Shown here: positions 34,247-44,405 of the stretch, piece by piece
Layout of the letters: the number at the start of each line of letters is the position of its first letter
Position numbering within the stretch: the first letter of the stretch is position 1
Assembly (NCBI GenBank): GCA_963971425.1
Contig: OZ020517.1
Location: 18,504,904 to 18,568,903 of the forward strand
Length of the DNA stretch: 64,000 nucleotides
Source of the DNA: Bryoerythrophyllum caledonicum
Lineage: Eukaryota; Streptophyta; Bryopsida; Pottiales; Pottiaceae
Direction: 5' to 3'
Notes under the pieces: generated by a model
Told to the model about the DNA's origin: nothing
The model's database searches: none
Seen by the model: only the letters and a program-made list of their open reading frames with translations
Program-made: the position numbers and the translations under genes

Positions 34247-34591
34247 TCTACCTATATAATAGGCAAGAGTCTGTCCGTCCGCCGCTCCCTAACCCTAACC
34301 CTAAAAATCCTATAATCCTAAAAATCCTAAAAACCCTAAAAATCCCTAAAACCCCTAAAAACCCTAAAATCCTAAAAACTCTAAAAACTCTAAAAACTCT
34401 AAAAGCCTAAACCCTAAACCTAAGATTTTATGCCATCCTTGCCACACGGAATGACGACGTTTCGCGGATCAACGCACGACATTCCGAGGGATTCAAATTG
34501 CAATCTAAAATATAATACGTCAAACAAATTTTATTCTAAGGAGCACTAATAAAAAACCGTCCCCGGTCGGAACTACGGGTACCAATACTAG
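34247..34591 (+). mobile_element. Small non-autonomous Helitron (345 bp) carrying telomere-like repeats
   Basis: 5' end TCTACCTATATAATAGGCAA, 3' end ACGGGTACCAATACTAG, flanked by A on the left (34246) and T on the right (34592), as expected for Helitron insertion between A and T. An imperfect 6-bp hairpin (CCGTCC/GGTCGG, one mismatch) lies about 20 bases before the terminal CTAG. Its ends differ from the Helitron family at 50.5-62.4 kb, so it belongs to another family. Confidence 0.75.
34290..34423 (+). repeat. Interstitial telomere-like repeats (CCCTAAA variants)
   Basis: Begins ccctaaccctaaccctaaaa and continues with degenerate units such as aaaccctaaaatcc and aaaaactct. It is wholly inside the small Helitron, so it travelled with it and does not mark an old chromosome end. 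Confidence 0.85.
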
Positions 34592-34769
34592 TTAGTGTAT
34601 AACTCAAGTAATGTATGTAACATATCTTTTTATTTCACATTCGCAACAAAATCTCAACCGTCCATTCATCTGAATCATGCAACATATGGTTGCTACTAAA
34701 GCATTCATACTTCAATACTTTCTACTTTATTACTTGATAGAGCCATTCTTCTCTCCGCTACTATTACCA

Positions 34770-35060
34770 GTAATACTATTTAATTGAAAATATGACTACA
34801 ATAAAGTACATGTCAAATCTAGTTATTCCACGTTAGCAACAAAATCTCAACTATCCATTTGGCTTGAATTGTGCAACATGTGGCTCCCAAGGAAGTAGTA
34901 ATATTTCAATAATTTCCATTTTAATACTCGATCCAATCATTCTTCTCTCGAATATTGTTTGCAGTGATAGTATATAACTAAAAAATGACTACAATAAAGT
35001 ACACATCATATCCCTTCGTTCAACATTAGCAAGAATATCTTGATTGTCTATTTGACTTGA
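34770..35060 (+). repeat. ~190-bp tandem satellite, first block
   Basis: Repeated phrases are atgactacaataaagtaca (34791 and 34985), ttagcaacaaaatctcaac or variants, and tgacttgaatcgttcaac-like segments, spaced about 190 bases apart. A related partial unit is at 34600-34770, and another lies beyond an interruption at 36780-36990. Confidence 0.65.
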
Positions 35061-36460
35061 ATCGTTCAACACGTTGTCGTGGTAGAGAGTTTATGTTCCA
35101 AGAAAATACTGGATTTCTGGCTGCCACTTTTACTCAATCAAGTTCTTGATAAGAGAAACTCCAAATACATATGAAGATTGTCCCTTTCAAGAGGCAATTA
35201 CTTCATTACACAAGTCCTTATAGGACAAAGGAACCCAACTATCTAAGAAAACTATATAATTTTACAAGCCTTAGAAAAGGAAACTAACCCGAATCCTAAG
35301 AGCTTGTATCTCTTAATCTAACCGTCTAAATAGATCCAAACTTCAGCAGTAGAACTGATATACTATTAAAATTAGCTACACAAAGTTTCAACTGTAGATA
35401 TCTCACGGATCTTGAGATATCACAGAAATACCTACAGCCTCTCTAAAACCTTGTTTACAAACACCCGCGCACCAAAATCTTCATAACTTTCAAGAAAATG
35501 CTCCAAACGCTACGAAACTTAAGATATAGCTTGACAGCATAATAAACCACCTTCTTGAAAAGTCTTAGCCAAAAACTCGTCGAGAAGCCAAAGATATGGC
35601 CAAAACCGCCACCAACATCAAAGTGATATACTTACAGTCTTAGAAAATATTTGTGCGCTGTTCAGATCCAAATATCTCCTATATAAGAGCTCCAAATCCT
35701 TCGATTTTTCCGCGTGAAAGGTAGAGCTTGAAAGCAACTTTATAGCCGCTCTTCCCGATCTCCGAAAGCTTTCTTGAAACTCCCGGGATGCTCCAAAGAG
35801 TGGCAGTAGGTTCCCAAATCGCCCCCTAACTTCTAACGCTCATAACTTCTTAATCCCAATTCCAAATCCTACGTTTTTTGTACCCAAAGTATAGCCTGCA
35901 ATCCAAACTACTCGAATATGGCCTCCCTCGATCGAATGCCCCCTTCAAAGTTGTTGAAACGCTTGATAAGGCCGCGGACAGCCCCCTTGATTCTCATTGG
36001 ACACGAGAATCGGCGAATAGGAGGAGGACTTTTCATCCAAAACCCATCCCCCTCCATCCCTTGCCACCTCCTCCTATCCTTTGCCACCTCCTTCAATCCT
36101 TTGCCACCTCCTTCTTATCCTTTGCCACCTCCTTCTTATCCTTTGCCATATCATTCTATGTTTTTTACACTATCTTTTGCATATTCAATTCTATCTTTTC
36201 TATTTAAACATTTAGAACTAAACTCTAAACTTTGAGGCCAAACTTTATCTAAAAGCTTAACATCAAACATTTATGTCCTGAATAATCCAAAGACTTCAAC
36301 TAATTTAACAAATACGTACGAAATAACCCTTTCATATCAACTTTCAAACTAATTTACCAACTATTATAACAAACCCCAAACTTATAAACATATTACCAAT
36401 CGTGATTGGTTTTTTTACATATTTTGGGTAATCCCAATGCTACAAACGCTTATATACTAC
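35061..36460. other. Unclassified insertion inside the satellite
   Basis: The satellite register is interrupted here. The sequence contains repetitive prose-like phrases (ttcataactttcaagaaaatg, cgctcataacttcttaatcc, ttccaaatcctacg) of a kind I associate with plant retroelement untranslated or LTR regions. No gag, pol or primer-binding site was recognised. Confidence 0.4.
36055..36150 (+). repeat. 19-bp tandem repeat (tcctttgccacctccttct)
   Basis: Four to five consecutive units of tcctttgccacctccttct with minor changes. The Pro-rich ORFs here are translations of it. Confidence 0.85.
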
Positions 36461-36479
36461 TGGATGACATCTTCGCACA

Positions 36480-36770
36480 TCGATCACGGCTCAGCGGGCT
36501 GGCTGAGCGTTCCGCCACACTAAACTAGTTCAGAGTTCGATTCCCGTAGACTCCCTGAACGGTTAATGTGACGCGTGGTCCTGGGGGCTGCTAAAACTTT
36601 AGCAGTGAGACAGCCGGTTGACGCTCCTAAAGCCTGAGCTAGTGACAAGATGCAGGAATATCATTCCCAAGATAAGGCTCGCCCCGGTAAAGTATGACCG
36701 TGTGGTTGAGGATGAATCCACTAGTCATATCTTCACTGTTGGCCTAGACCATTCAATACCCCCTTTTTTT
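36480..36770 (+). mobile_element. tRNA-derived SINE
   Basis: The head resembles a tRNA. Box A is TGGCTGAGCGT at 36500-36510 and box B AGTTCGATTCC at 36534-36544, at a normal internal-promoter spacing. The body is unrelated to tRNA and ends in a T run (cccccttttttt near 36760), as in plant SINEs with poly-T tails. It sits inside the interrupted 190-bp satellite. It is not a functional tRNA because no acceptor stem closes around it. Confidence 0.65.
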
Positions 36771-36779
36771 CTATACTAA

Positions 36780-36990
36780 TATATGTTTTCACACCATGTA
36801 TGTAATCACTTTACGACAACGTGGTTGCCACGGAAGCAATAATACATAAGTTATTGTTATTTTATTACTTGATCCAATTATTCTTTCTCCACTATTGTAA
36901 GGAGTAATTCAATATAAGTGAAAAATGACTATAAGAAATGTACATGTCACATCTCTTAGTTCCACATCAACAATGGCCATTGGAATTTGT
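36780..36990 (+). repeat. ~190-bp satellite, distal unit
   Basis: Contains ttattacttgatccaattat, gaaaaatgactataagaaat and tacatgtcacatctcttagt. These match the units at 34770-35060 and mark the far side of the interruption. Confidence 0.6.
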
Positions 36991-37543
36991 ATGACACAGT
37001 AAATAAAACTTCTGAAACGCCAGTTGTCACTCCAATTCTCAACATTTGCTTGACCAAAAGTCTATCACTGAACAATGACTTTGCTTTTTGTTTTGGGCAA
37101 GATAAGACAACTATAATCATTTTGTAGTCATTTAAATGTCCTTATAATATAGTGTGCAATAATAAAACGCCTCAATTTTAATATTGTCTTGTTGCCAATC
37201 GACTAAAGTTGAGGTTTATTAGGAGGGAGGGATTGAGAGAAGGATATGCGCGATTGGATGCAATGGATAGTGAAGAATGCACTCCTCTTTCTCGTGAAGT
37301 ACTGCTTCACCTACTCTTTTGCTTGTTGGAAATCCACAAATTAGACTTGTAGAGCAAGAGAGAAGTTTAGGGTTTAGGATTGATGCATTAAAGAGATGAC
37401 TTTTTCTAAGAGAAAGACTAGATGATGATCCTTATAAGAAAGATATGTAAACATGAAGAAATGAATATCAATCCTCAAATTCATTGGCTTGGCAATGGTC
37501 TCTAGAGATGGCATACTAACAGATCTAGGGTTTGGTGCAGATC
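36991..37543. other. Gene-free stretch
   Basis: AT-rich, with no recognisable coding or structural feature. Confidence 0.5.
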
Positions 37544-38499
37544 TTAACCCCTAAAGGCCCAAGGCATTTTCACACCAAAAACACTCCGAAACTCCTCGTT
37601 CTAGTGCAATGAGTAATGAGATGATCGAAACGTTTTATTTCTACATCTAACCGTAGGATCTAAATTAAGAAGTATTCATTAATGCTCTCACAAAATTTCA
37701 TAAACTTTGACCGCATGGATTGAAAGATTATAGTGTTTGAAGTAGAAAAAACCGTTTTGTTTCTTCCCTACATTGAGTGGATCAGCAGACTTTGACTTCA
37801 CTTGGTGTCAAATTTTTGCACTACTCAAGGTCTGAAAACATTATCATCATGTTAATCATGTTGTTATTTCCTTGCAAAGCAATTTTTAGAGGTAGAGGAG
37901 TGTAGTGTATTCAATCAAATGTGCAAGGAGTGGAGGTTCAAAAATTGCCAATTCACGTTATATTTTTTTGTGAACTAAATATGTATTAGAATGATGATCC
38001 AAATGGTCAATATGAAGGTTTAGACCACTTCTTTTAGTAGAAAAAATAAAATGTAAGAAATATGAAGATCTCATAGTTTTATGTGGAAAAGAACAAGTTT
38101 TTTGGTACCTTGCCCGACAAAGTGTGACAATGTGTGAAAATGTTTGACTTAGATTATTATGCTATTTTCCACTTAAGACAAGACAAGAGATTTTATTTGA
38201 CAATATGAAAGGAAATAATATTGTTAGCTAGAATTGAAAATCTCACATTCAATAGATTGTCCTGCCAAAAGTTTTTGGAATTGCAGGCTGACTTGCCCGG
38301 TCTCTCCATTTGAAATTCAAAACCCTATAACTTTTGCCCAGAATGTCGGATTTAGGAAAAAATTGGACTCACACAAAGATTTTAGTAGTGTTTATCTACA
38401 ATAGAAATTTCAAAAAGGAATGTTACAAATTGACACCATAGGAACCTGCCCAAACCTTGAAGAGTCCCCTGAGGGGACTCTTGGGCCTTTAGGGGTTAA
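37544..38499. mobile_element. TTAA-bounded element, copy C (~956 bp, best preserved)
   Basis: Starts TTAACCCCTAAAGGCCCAAG and ends CTTGGGCCTTTAGGGGTTAA, a perfect 20-base inverted pair counting the TTAA. It is the least decayed member of the family that includes copies A (6889-7834) and B (10919-11735). The near-equal lengths of A and C (946 and 956) suggest a common non-autonomous master. There is no transposase ORF. Confidence 0.8.
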
Positions 38500-38619
38500 G
38501 AGAGACAATCTTCACACAAATAACAAGACTAGAAAAGTGGGCAGACAAATAAAGTGCAAGGCTAATCAAGAGATGAAGAGATCAGCACGCCGTAGACATA
38601 TTGCTTTTTAGTTTATAGG

Positions 38620-39213
38620 AACAGAAAAGACAACAAACGCAAACTCAACAAGTACTAAAAGTAACATTTTTAAAGACTCATAATGCTATTGAACTAACAT
38701 ACAAGAATGATGGAGGAAAAGGATGCAACAGATGTGGTCATGAACAAAAATGTTTTTATAATTTTATAATTTTGCCATGTACAAAAACATGTAATTGTGA
38801 ATATAGTATAGGTGTATATTTAAATACATCTATAAATACTTATTTGGATATATGAAGTAAAGAAAAATATTATACTTCATATTGTCATAAAGTATATGAA
38901 AGTTGTTTGGATTATCTAAATCCAATCCAATGTCCTATATGTGATTGGGGGAATATAAACATACAAAGTGGATTAAATTTTTTTCATTATCCAAGAATTT
39001 AAAGTCCAAACTTTAGAAGACTTTCATAATACATATAAAAGTCTTATCATTTATTTAAGAAATAATTTAGGTCCTATATCATCCAAAAACAAATCCAAAC
39101 AATCTCCTTTCATAGTTCTAAATTGCAAATTTCAAGAAAATGGAGTTCATGAAAAATTAATATTGAAGAAATATGGTATTGAACAAAGTATGCATGTCAT
39201 GATTTGGTAAGTG
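38620..39213 (+). pseudogene. Decayed ORF for a Cys-rich zinc-binding-like protein
   Basis: The first frame is open from about 38621 to a TGA at about 38858. It encodes a Gln-rich lead, then GCNRCGHEQKC and a LPCTKTCNCEY segment. After the TGA the same frame continues through YCHKVYESC and CPICDWGN. A frame change then leads to a third stretch (VQTLEDFHNTYKSLIIYLRN, ending in VMIW and TAA). The spaced Cys/His pairs ending in CPIC look like a RING-type or related zinc fold. Composition is extremely rich in K, N, I and Y and unlike the GC-moderate host genes here. It could be a relic of a transposon gene or of a large DNA virus. I cannot name the family. Confidence 0.45.
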
Positions 39214-40235
39214 CAATCAAACGGTTGAACTCCGAGACCTTAAAAATTGAACTTGACGCATACATCCGGGCCCCGACGCTGACGTCCGCACCTAAACCTT
39301 CCCTTTCCACTAGGCCTCCAGGTTCGTGCCCTCGTTCCAGCATGGACTGACACGTCACATTCCAACGTGCCATATATAATACAATTTTCTTACCTTGGAA
39401 AAATTACAAGGCCTACAAAAAAAAAGCTGTCCGGAGCGTCCGTTGGTCCGGTCCGATGACCTTGACCCGCTTGTTTTGACGACCCTTGCCGCAATGTCTC
39501 TGTTGATGCCACGATGCACTATACCTGGGGCATATAATTCCTATGGATATGTAAGTGATTCATGTGAATATTAATTGACGTGGCCTAAGACAATGTAGTC
39601 AAAAAGGGAGTAGGGTGAAGCTTTATGTGCAGTAGCAACAAGTAGCGTTGCACTTTAGGTGCAGTAGAAATGAGTTAAAGTAACCAAATCCTCTACAAAA
39701 CCCATCACTAACTTTAAACCTCTACTAAGTTCTTACCACCTCCATACATAGCAAAAAAACAATTTCTCCACTTCGCTCTCCTCTCACTCCCTACCCAACC
39801 GTCCTACTGATTTGTGCTCATACCACCTTCAAACTCATCTCACACCTCTTTGCATTCACTCATCAACGCTGTAGTTGAAGTTTTCTCCAATCTCTTCTCA
39901 CTCCTTGCCTCTCTTCAATCCCATTTCTTCCACACCCCACTCTTCCTCTTTACCCATTTGCTTTCAATCATCAATTTCTAATGCTAATTACTTAATAGGT
40001 CTCTCGAGGATATCGCGGGGAGTGCAGTTGTATTCAAGCCCATTGTTTCCAACATGTAATTTATGTTTAGGTAAGTTACATTAAAATTGTAACTTAAATT
40101 AACTTGAAGTAAAACATATCTCGGGAATATCAACGTCGACATGGCTTCACTAAAATTGTGCATGTGGCCTCACCTAGCAATGCACGAGGCTTTATTTGGC
40201 AAGGCTACCATTTTTGTTATAAAAGACAAGTTAAA
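39214..40235. other. Gene-free stretch
   Basis: A moderately GC-rich patch at 39260-39500 and a pyrimidine-rich patch at 39770-39960 are visible. No gene is supported. Confidence 0.5.
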
Positions 40236-40239
40236 GAAC

Positions 40240-40378
40240 TTGGTGCATATATGGAGAGAACAAAGTTTAATAATACATTTACTTCTCAGTTATAGCCAAT
40301 AGAATCACAATTGCAACCCAAGTGGTTTCATATTTTCCGATGAAAAATGGATTAGTTGTAGATTTTCAAAGTGTGTTG
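40240..40378 (+). repeat. Solo fragment of the MULE-like terminal arm
   Basis: Matches the arms of the element at 30201-34080: gcatatatggagagaac, gttatagccaatagaatcac, cccaagtggtttcatatttt. It is only about 140 bases, so it is a truncated relative and shows the family is dispersed. Confidence 0.7.
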
Positions 40379-41396
40379 CCATGTTTTGCTTACTTGTTGT
40401 ATCGGCTCTTCTCTCATCATTTTAGCAATCCTTGCAGTGCTTCTCCTCACAGGATCACAAATCGACAACTACAAGCCACACAAATGCAGAAAACTAAATG
40501 AGACCCTGAGAGATGGAAGCAAGATACAAATCATCTCTCTCTTCACACGAGGTTGATTCTTGAACCTCTTGATTAGAAGAAACGATCGCAAACAAAGAAG
40601 TAAAATGTACACTGTGTCTCGGAATTGGAACAGACGGACCTTCAAAGTTCTGAGTCGCTCCCCTCTCTTCGGCTACCGGCTGAGATAACTTAATAAACCT
40701 ACAGTATGATCTATTGACGTTCCAGTTCCTCATAGAATTCAATGGTTGCCTGACGTTAGAGCTCCCGGTGCTCAAGAAAATAATGTATGGGTGAATCCTC
40801 CGAATATTACTGGGTAGAACCGCAGCCTGCGATTATATCTATATTACAAGTAGACTACAACATAGACGGAGCTTGAGTGCATCATTGCTTCCGCCATGTC
40901 GTCAATATCTGCCCTGCTTGTGCGAGCCCACGCTTGAAGCCGGCGACTCAATCAGTTAGCTCCAATCTGGGATGTCAGCTTGGATGGGAGGCCTGGAGAA
41001 TCTCTCCTCAGACATCCGAGACTTTTGACCTTGAAGACTTCCATGATCAAACTGAGGGCATCCCCGAGGACATTGTCAACAGGAATATAAATTTGGAGAA
41101 TGACTTTGACCTTGAAGAAAGACATTCTCCAAGTTAATATCAAGTGATGAGAATCTTGTCAACAATATCCATGTAAACCTTGTCAATGATGTCCTCGGCG
41201 ATGGCCTCAGCTTGATCTTCAAGGTCAAAGTCTGAGATCCCAGCTTGGTCGGGAGACTTTGATGAGTAGATGTTTCGATCCAGTTCACAATTGTCCTGTG
41301 CTGCTGGTTCATGGAGGAATAACACTACGTTGTTTGTTTGTATTTAGTGCTCATTGAAAAGAGTCTAATGTTCCTAACTATATAATGTTCCTACTG
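40379..41396. other. Unannotated stretch with an inverted duplication of an acidic coding-like segment
   Basis: About 40975-41100 and 41160-41260 are imperfect reverse complements. The plus copy encodes a FDLEDFHDQTEGIPEDIV segment and the minus copy (41140-41325) a DFDLEDQAEAIAEDIIDK segment. The unit looks like a captured exon that was duplicated head-to-head. I do not recognise the parent gene. Short ORFs upstream (40371-40556) have a hydrophobic run but no other support. Confidence 0.45.
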
Positions 41397-41399
41397 TAA

Positions 41400-41784
41400 G
41401 AGCATCTCCACCCGGAGACAGAGAACCACCAAATTGGAGTTTTGTGAGGTCAAAAAGTTGCACTCAACACCTCAAAATGGGGAAACTTTATAAAATTTTA
41501 GAAGTGTTGGTGCATGGCACACCAAAATCTCCTTGGATGGGGGGAGTGCGCCATTTTTTTATGTTGGCGACACACCCATACCCTCGCAACACGTGGCGCC
41601 ATGTCATTGATGGAGACACGTGGCGCCGTGTCATTGGTGGTGGGAGGTGAAAGCGTTTTAGTGGGTTGAAAATTTTGGAGCTTTGCGGTGGAGCTCTTAT
41701 TACTCCAAACCCTAAACCACTCCTGGCGTGGAGTAGATTTTCCGACCTAGTGTGGAAAATTCCACGCCAGGAGTGGAGATGCCC
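41400..41784. mobile_element. TAA-flanked MITE, 385 bp
   Basis: Starts GAGCATCTCCACCCGGAG and ends CAGGAGTGGAGATGCCC, an imperfect inverted repeat. It is flanked by TAA at 41397-41399 and 41785-41787. Plants have many PIF/Harbinger-type MITEs with this gagcatctccac start. A local inverted motif (ccactcctggcgtggagta and inverse) is inside. No gene. Confidence 0.85.
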
Positions 41785-41787
41785 TAA

Positions 41788-42354
41788 TGTTCCTAGCAAA
41801 AGACCACCGGGAAGAAGAGCACAAACACCAAAAGAGTTCACTTGCTAGAGTTCCACTACAATTTTTGTCCGCAAAGTATCACAATTCTTTTCAATATATA
41901 ATTTTGAGGTTTTTCATCATATTCGTAATATGTTTCAACGTACTATCAAGAATTTCATTGCGTTTATGTTCATATATGTCGTCTTCGAATCGAGGAGGAG
42001 AGTGATTGTGGGATCATCAGTTCTTGCTGAGATTTTCTGTTGCAGATGTTTCTGAACAGTGCCACAAGACTGTAAGATTTGCAAATATGGATACCATGAA
42101 GAATATAGTTATTCTGCTTGATCATTTGTATTATTATTATTATGCTTGTTTCGAGCACCTCGAAACCAAGCCGATGAACACAATCATATACACATATTTT
42201 AGGTATATTATGTATATTATTGTTGTTTGTAAATATGAAATGTACCGAAACCATTGTTTGATGAAACCTTCTCAAACCTTGTTGAAGTATTCTAACTAGT
42301 TCACATATTGATTGTAATTCAAAGTACTTATCAGGTGGCCTCAAATCTTTACAG
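41788..42354. other. Gene-free stretch
   Basis: AT-rich, with no gene or element recognised. Confidence 0.5.
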
Positions 42355-42467
42355 ATATGTATAATATATATAGATATAGATATATATATATATATAGATA
42401 TATATATATATATAGATATATATATATAGATATAGATATATATATATAGATATATATATATATATAT

Positions 42468-42513
<46 letters not shown>

Positions 42514-42515
42514 AT
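42355..42515. repeat. (TA)n / (TAGATA)n microsatellite
   Basis: A continuous run of tatatata interspersed with tagata. The I/Y alternating ORF across it is an artefact. Confidence 0.9.
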
Positions 42516-42799
42516 ATAGTCTTCTTAGTTGATGCCTTTACTTTGAGAATCATTTTTTTATAGTATAAAAACTAAAGTATTACATTCAACAATTTTGATT
42601 ATTTGTCAATATATGATACCTTGATCCATTAAAGTAGAGTGACCATCTCTGGGTCGTTTGGGTCGTTAACTCCCATAGAAAGTGCTACATGCTACCTTTG
42701 AGGAAAATTTGAGAAAAATTTAGAGGCGGAATAAGATGAGCATCTAGTGCGACAAACATTACGAAAATCAATGCAAGCATTGGCAAGCTACAGTGATTT

Positions 42800-42915
42800 C
42801 CATAAAGTGGGGTCACAATGAAATGCACCCTCTCTAGGGTCACGATGAAATGTACCCTCTCTGGGGTTACGATGAAATGTATCCTCTTTGGGGTCACGAT
42901 GAAATGTACCCTCTT
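42800..42915 (+). repeat. ~30-bp tandem repeat, about four units
   Basis: Unit approximately ggggtcacgatgaaatgtac plus cctctctt. It repeats four times with few changes, keeps a reading frame on the minus strand by chance, and is not otherwise gene-like. Confidence 0.85.
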
Positions 42916-43214
42916 TGTAAATGATGTCCTACATGATCTATCACACTTGTGGATTCTCCAAGGCCTTGTGAGCTCATCGGCCTGAAAGGGTTAACAAAGA
43001 TTGAAGAATCCCACTAAGTTGATTTTTTACTTTGAGTTCAAATTACTTGCTTTAAAAGTATAATATCTTATATGTGATTAATAGGAATCACTTGATGTGA
43101 CTATTGATGATTTTCTATGCTTCAAAAACCATGATATACCCTTCTACACAAGAATCAATTTGTCAAATATGAAGAAACTAGAAGGAACCATCTATGTAGT
43201 AGCCATATGTAGGG

Positions 43215-44274
43215 TCAAATTTTAATGGAATATGGTCTGAATATGTGGGGAGGGGAGGCAGTGGGGTGAGGAGGCAGTGGGGTGAGGCAATTTTGTGTTG
43301 TGTTGGCATATCTAAGTTTTGGCCATTTTTTGTTGTTGTCTACTCGGATTAGGGAGGGTGTAGGCGAGGCTATTTTTGTATATAATTTATGTATGTTCAA
43401 ATTGTTTGTTATAGACTCGGTGAGTGTGGCAAGTTGTTCCGTGGTGCCAATGTTACTCTTTGGTGGTGTATGCATAGTATTTGTATGGTGGATGGCTCTA
43501 GTCTTTGTTTATTTCTTAGTTCAGGTGGTAACGTGGGTCTTTGTATGGTACTGAATCTGCTTGAAATAATGCAATGATGTGAGAATCCGGGAATGGGCCT
43601 GAATGTGGGTTAAAGTTTTGGAATGAGTTATTGTCTAGTGTGATGATAAGAGTGGAAGAATATTTTGGATTGTTTTTGGCCACAAGTCTAGCCCAATGTA
43701 TTGCTTGTTGTGTTTCTTCTATATTGTGGGATTGAGCAATACCATTTCCAATCCATTTGTAGTCAAAGGCGTTTAGTAGTGAATCGAAGCTTTTGACTGT
43801 TTCAAAAGGTGAGTAAAACCTAGTGAGTTGGATGGAGCACATTGTGACGGGGGACAAAAAGTACAAGTGTTGGATGTTGAAGGATGAGAATAATGAATCT
43901 AGCATGGGCGTGGGTAATGTGTATTGTGCGAGTTTAAGAGGGTCATTTTTGGGGATGCAGTATTTATATCTTTGGTATAGCCAGACTATTTCCGTTTCAA
44001 ATGGTTGTGTTATTGGCTCTATGTTTGTTGGAGTTTGTAATTTGTTGTCATATTGGTTCCATAGCCATTGGAGTCTAGTGATGGAGATGGATATTAGATG
44101 TCTCCCATTATCTTCATACATGTGTGCGTGATCATCAGTAATTCTAATTGTATTGAAATCAAATCTATGGAGTGGAGTGGAGGTGACTTTGGAGAAAAAC
44201 TCCGTGCTGCACCTGAATGTCACCGTGGGCACTGGCAAGCAATATGGGTTCGTCAAGAAGAGCCTCATGATCAA
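43215..44274 (-). pseudogene. Unrecognised ORF, possibly retroelement-encoded
   Basis: A 252-codon minus-strand ORF (43516-44274) overlaps in position with a further frame at 43215-43475, and the two together may be one broken gene. Visible segments include FYSPFETVKSFDSLLNAFDY, KWIGNGIAQ and EETQQAIHWARLVAKNN, then TLIITLDNNSFQN. The FYSPF...KW...A-WA order reminds me of PCIF1-like methyltransferase-fold domains found in some plant and protist retroelement proteins. The expected NPPF catalytic motif is absent, so this is a weak lead. The sense strand is rich in C/A codons and the complement in G/T. Probably a decayed mobile-element gene. Confidence 0.35.
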
Positions 44275-44405
44275 CTAGCTGCAGGAGTTCCGGTACAACC
44301 TCCAGGGCAACAAGTTCCTCGTGCTCACGGTGGTGGAGAATCCGCAGCAGCGCATGTTGAAGCTCAACCTCGAGAGACGCGTTGCTCTCACCTTCAACCT
44401 CTACT
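44165..44405 (+). pseudogene. GC-rich orphan coding fragment with one in-frame stop
   Basis: Reads EVTLEKNSVLHLNVTVGTG, KQYGFVKKSLMI, then a TAG, then LQEFRYNLQGNKFLVLTVVE and NPQQRMLKLNLERR, ending VALTFNLY and a stop. Codon use is sharply GC-rich against the AT-rich surroundings. The TAG falls in an otherwise clean frame before CTGCAGGAG, so a CAG to TAG change is plausible. I do not know the family. It is likely an exon captured or copied here by a mobile element. Confidence 0.45.

Noticed and set aside
34290-34423. True chromosome end or fusion point
   Set aside because: The telomere-like repeats are degenerate and lie entirely within a Helitron with defined borders.
36487-36560. Functional tRNA gene at the SINE head
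   Set aside because: A and B boxes are present but no cloverleaf closes and the body continues to a poly-T tail, so it is better explained as a SINE.
42341-42553. Ile/Tyr alternating ORF
   Set aside because: Translation of a TA microsatellite.
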